From positions 1 to 9,937 of the forward strand of contig CAZLLV010000240.1 in assembly GCA_964560325.1 (NCBI GenBank): 9,937 nucleotides of DNA, in the 5' to 3' direction. Shown in pieces: positions 7,875 to 9,937 of the stretch. This stretch comes from CAZLLV01 sp964560325. Lineage in GTDB: Bacteria; Acidobacteriota; Thermoanaerobaculia; Multivoradales; DATKCC01. Position 1 is the first letter of the stretch. Each line of letters opens with the position of its first letter. A program made the translations under genes and the position numbers. The notes beneath the pieces were generated by a model. That model was not told the origin of the DNA. It made no database searches and worked only from the letters and a program-made list of their open reading frames with translations.

Positions 7875-9248
7875 TCACTTGTACCGCACGCCGCCCTGGA
7901 TCACCAGGTCGACGTCGGAGAGCAGGTTCGGGTAGCGGAGCACGTCACCGCGGACGGCGATCACGTCGGCGCGCTTGCCGGGCGAGACCGTGCCGACCTC
8001 CTCGATCACGCCCATCTGGACCGCCGGCCAGTAGGTGGCGGCGCGGATCGCGTCCATCGCCGGCACCCCGAAGCGGCGCACCCAGGTGTCGATCTCGTGC
8101 CAGGTCGAGTCGGAGTGGAAGAGGCCGGGCACGCCGCTGTCGGTGCCGACGAGCAGGGTCACGCCCGACTCCCGGAGCTGCTGGAACTTGCGGTCGAGCG
8201 TGGGCCGGCGGGCCGGGACGCCGCGGTAGTACTCGAGCCGGTCCCAGTGCTCGAGCGAGCGGCGCACGTCTGCCACCACGTCCGCCGGCAGGCCGCGGTG
8301 CCAGCGCGGATCGTCGAGCCGTTCCTCGAAGCCGTCCCGCGTGTCCTCGTAGAGCAGGAGCGGTGAGATGGTCGGCGTCCAGAAGAGGGTGCCGGCGCGC
8401 GACTTCATCAGCTCGAAGACGTCCTCCGGGTACTCGGGGCTGGTGCCGAGCCCGGTGTGCTCGAAGCAGTCGACGCCGGCCTCGATGCCGCGCCGGATCT
8501 CCTCCGGCCGGTGCGAATGGGCGACCACCGGCAGCCCGTGCGCGTGCGCCTCGTCGACCACCGCCCGCACCTCGTCCATGGTCATCCGGTCCTGGTCGAT
8601 CAGCTTGACCAGGTCGACCCCCGCTCGCGCAAGCCGGCGCACCTGGGCGCGCGCGCCGTCCGCACCGTCGACCCCCCAGCGGAACGCCTCGGTCCCCGGG
8701 TAGGGCTCTTTCTGGAGGAACGGGCCGGAGACGTAGAGGGTCGGGCCGGGGATCTCGCCGGCGGCGATCGCGTCGCGCACCGCGATCGACTCCTCGAGCG
8801 GCGCGCCCAGGTCGCGGGCGCTGGTGACGCCGGCGAGCAGGAGCTGCTCGGCGGCCGCCGGCATGATCTCGTCGCGGAAGCGGTCGGCGTAGGTCGAGTC
8901 CCAGTGGTCGTAGTCGGAGTGGCCGACGAGCATCAGGTGGACGTGCGCGTCCCACAGGCCGGGCAGCACGCTCATCCCCTCGGTCGAGACCACCTCCGCG
9001 CCCTCCGGGATCGCCACCTCGCCCTCGCGCCCGACGGCGACGATCCGGTCGCCCTCGATCACCACCACGCTGTCCTCGATCGGCGGGCCGCCGAAGCCGT
9101 CGATCAGCCGCCCGCCGACCAGTGCCTTGACCTGCGAGGCGCCGCCCCCCTCGGCCCCGACGCCCGGACCGAGGGCGCCCAGGAGCATGGCGGCCACGGC
9201 GAGGAGAGCGGACAGGGCGAGAGAACGGACCTTGGCGCGCTTCGACAT
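7875..9248 (-). CDS. Secreted prolidase-like metal-dependent amidohydrolase
   Basis: A 457-residue member of the amidohydrolase superfamily (COG1228-like: imidazolonepropionase and Xaa-Pro dipeptidase-type enzymes). An N-terminal signal peptide (basic MSKRAKVRSL, hydrophobic core about 9-27) sends it out of the cytoplasm. The metal centre is intact: HxH at 102/104 in DAHVHL, the lysine K215 in VDLVKLI that is often carboxylated, H244 in VVAHSH, H264 in CFEHTG, and D370 in LLVGTDSGV. The C-terminal PGKRADVIAV strand closes the composite beta domain. The start is the ATG at 9246-9248, with AGGGGG (9254-9259) five bases upstream; the frame is open to 9353, but that extension has no signal peptide logic and overlaps the next gene. 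The substrate is unknown; a dipeptide or cyclic amide is plausible. It follows the CoA ligase gene by 70 nt. Confidence 0.92.
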   Translation of the reverse strand: MSKRAKVRSLALSALLAVAAMLLGALGPGVGAEGGGASQVKALVGGRLIDGFGGPPIEDSVVVIEGDRIVAVGREGEVAIPEGAEVVSTEGMSVLPGLWDAHVHLMLVGHSDYDHWDSTYADRFRDEIMPAAAEQLLLAGVTSARDLGAPLEESIAVRDAIAAGEIPGPTLYVSGPFLQKEPYPGTEAFRWGVDGADGARAQVRRLARAGVDLVKLIDQDRMTMDEVRAVVDEAHAHGLPVVAHSHRPEEIRRGIEAGVDCFEHTGLGTSPEYPEDVFELMKSRAGTLFWTPTISPLLLYEDTRDGFEERLDDPRWHRGLPADVVADVRRSLEHWDRLEYYRGVPARRPTLDRKFQQLRESGVTLLVGTDSGVPGLFHSDSTWHEIDTWVRRFGVPAMDAIRAATYWPAVQMGVIEEVGTVSPGKRADVIAVRGDVLRYPNLLSDVDLVIQGGVRYK

Positions 9249-9300
9249 GGAAACCCCCTGGGTCGGACCGGTACGGATCGGATTGGAGCGGAGCGGCGAG

Positions 9301-9310
9301 AGTCTACCGC
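9301..9310 (-). promoter_or_regulatory. Candidate -10 region for the amidohydrolase gene
   Basis: On the minus strand GCGGTAGACT lies 52 nt before the ATG at 9248, inside the 70-nt gap after the CoA ligase gene. It is identical to the ten bases at 6286-6295. I see no convincing -35 box upstream, so the amidohydrolase may instead be read from the ligase promoter. Confidence 0.3.
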
Positions 9311-9318
9311 AGCCCGCT

Positions 9319-9937
9319 TCAGCGCTCCGGCTCCGCGACTCGTATCCGGACATCCGCCGCGACGGCGTGCGAACGGTCGGGGGCGGCGAAGAACGGGTTG
9401 ATGTCGAGCTCCGAGAGGCGCGGATGGCGGGTCGCGAGCTGGGCGAGGCGCAGCAGCGTGTCGGTGAGCACCTCGAAGTCCGCCGGACGGTCTCCGCGCA
9501 CCCCCTCGAGGAGCTTGACGCCCCGGATGCCGCGGATCATCTCCTCGGCCTCGTGCGGCGTGAGCGGGGTGACGCCGAAGCGCACGTCCCGGAAGACCTC
9601 GACGTAGCGCCCGCCGAGACCGAACATGAGGAGCGGACCGAAGCGCGGATCGGTCGAGATGCCGAAGATCACCTCGTGCCCCTCGGTCGCCATCTCCTGG
9701 ACCAGGAATCCCTCGACCCGCTCGGCTGCGAGCCGCTCCGCCATCTCGGCGAGCGTCGCACGCAGCTCCTCCTCGCTCTCGATCCCGACCGCCACGGCGC
9801 CGGCGTCGCTCTTGTGGATGATCGTCGGCGCGTGGGCCTTGACGACCAACGGGTAGGAGAGCTCGGCGGCGGTCTCGACCGCGCGCTCCGCGGCCTCCGC
9901 GGCGCTCGATCCCCGAACGTAGCGCCACGGCACGACC
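9319..9937 (-). CDS. ADP-forming acyl-CoA synthetase, ATP-grasp (beta) part (partial, 5' end outside window)
   Basis: This is the C-terminal ATP-grasp domain of an NDP-forming acetyl/acyl-CoA synthetase, which interconverts acyl-CoA plus ADP and phosphate with the free acid, CoA and ATP in the cytoplasm. About 206 residues are visible. Typical motifs are YPLVVKAHAPTIIHKSDAGAVAVGI near the start, GFLVQEMATEGHEVIFGI and FGPLLMFGLGGRYVEVFRDV in the middle, and LSELDINPFF near the end. The frame remains open to the right edge, so the gene begins beyond 9937; the GTG at 9931-9933 is not the true start, since the domain is already under way. It is not possible to tell whether it is a separate beta subunit of about 230-250 residues or the end of a fused protein of about 700. 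No C-terminal acetyltransferase domain follows. The TGA is at 9319-9321, 70 nt before the amidohydrolase gene. Confidence 0.93.
   Translation of the reverse strand, partial: VVPWRYVRGSSAAEAAERAVETAAELSYPLVVKAHAPTIIHKSDAGAVAVGIESEEELRATLAEMAERLAAERVEGFLVQEMATEGHEVIFGISTDPRFGPLLMFGLGGRYVEVFRDVRFGVTPLTPHEAEEMIRGIRGVKLLEGVRGDRPADFEVLTDTLLRLAQLATRHPRLSELDINPFFAAPDRSHAVAADVRIRVAEPER

Noticed and set aside
9249..9353. Upstream extension of the amidohydrolase frame to 9353
   Set aside because: It would hide the signal peptide behind 35 residues and overlap the CoA ligase gene; the ATG at 9248 has a good AGGGGG site.

Overview
The window is very GC-rich throughout, with third codon positions almost always G or C and genes packed on both strands. 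No gene settles the taxonomy. The GC-rich style, a SUF system led by an Rrf2 regulator and a DUF6249/ECF sigma cassette suggest a GC-rich Gram-negative, possibly Acidobacteriota (Thermoanaerobaculia-like) or a neighbouring phylum; that assignment is inference.

Layout. Positions 1-2867 (minus strand) hold the start of a SUF iron-sulfur cluster assembly operon, in transcription order: a promoter with an internal palindrome (2839-2867), an Rrf2-family Fe-S-type regulator (2287-2751), a strong intercistronic hairpin (2209-2244), sufB (711-2165) and sufC (641 running off the left edge). Positions 2945-6244 (minus strand) hold a two-gene unit: a large secreted, C-terminally anchored DUF3999-like protein followed after 47 nt by an AI-2E/PerM-family membrane protein. 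A 160-nt divergent intergenic region (6245-6404) separates this from a compact plus-strand cassette at 6405-7850: a DUF6249-like triple-span membrane protein, an ECF sigma factor, and a small double-span membrane protein in the anti-sigma position. These three genes overlap one another. Convergent to the cassette, with 24 nt between stop codons, is a minus-strand secreted prolidase-like amidohydrolase (7875-9248). Behind it is the 3' part of an ADP-forming acyl-CoA synthetase (9319 to the right edge).

How the parts work together. The regulator has three cysteines of the Fe-S ligand type and would be expected to sense Fe-S status and control its own operon. SufB is the scaffold and SufC the ATPase of the assembly complex; sufD and sufS probably lie beyond position 1. 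The plus-strand cassette looks like a membrane-controlled alternative sigma factor circuit whose signal and regulon are unknown. The amidohydrolase and the CoA ligase are metabolic.

Most of the window is known families. The parts most worth a second look are the operator-in-spacer promoter of the SUF operon, the GNRA-capped hairpin before sufB, the two-module DUF3999-like protein, and the sigma cassette with an anti-sigma-like partner that lacks the zinc motif. No tRNA, rRNA, CRISPR array, insertion sequence or attachment site was seen. No gap between genes exceeds 200 bases.
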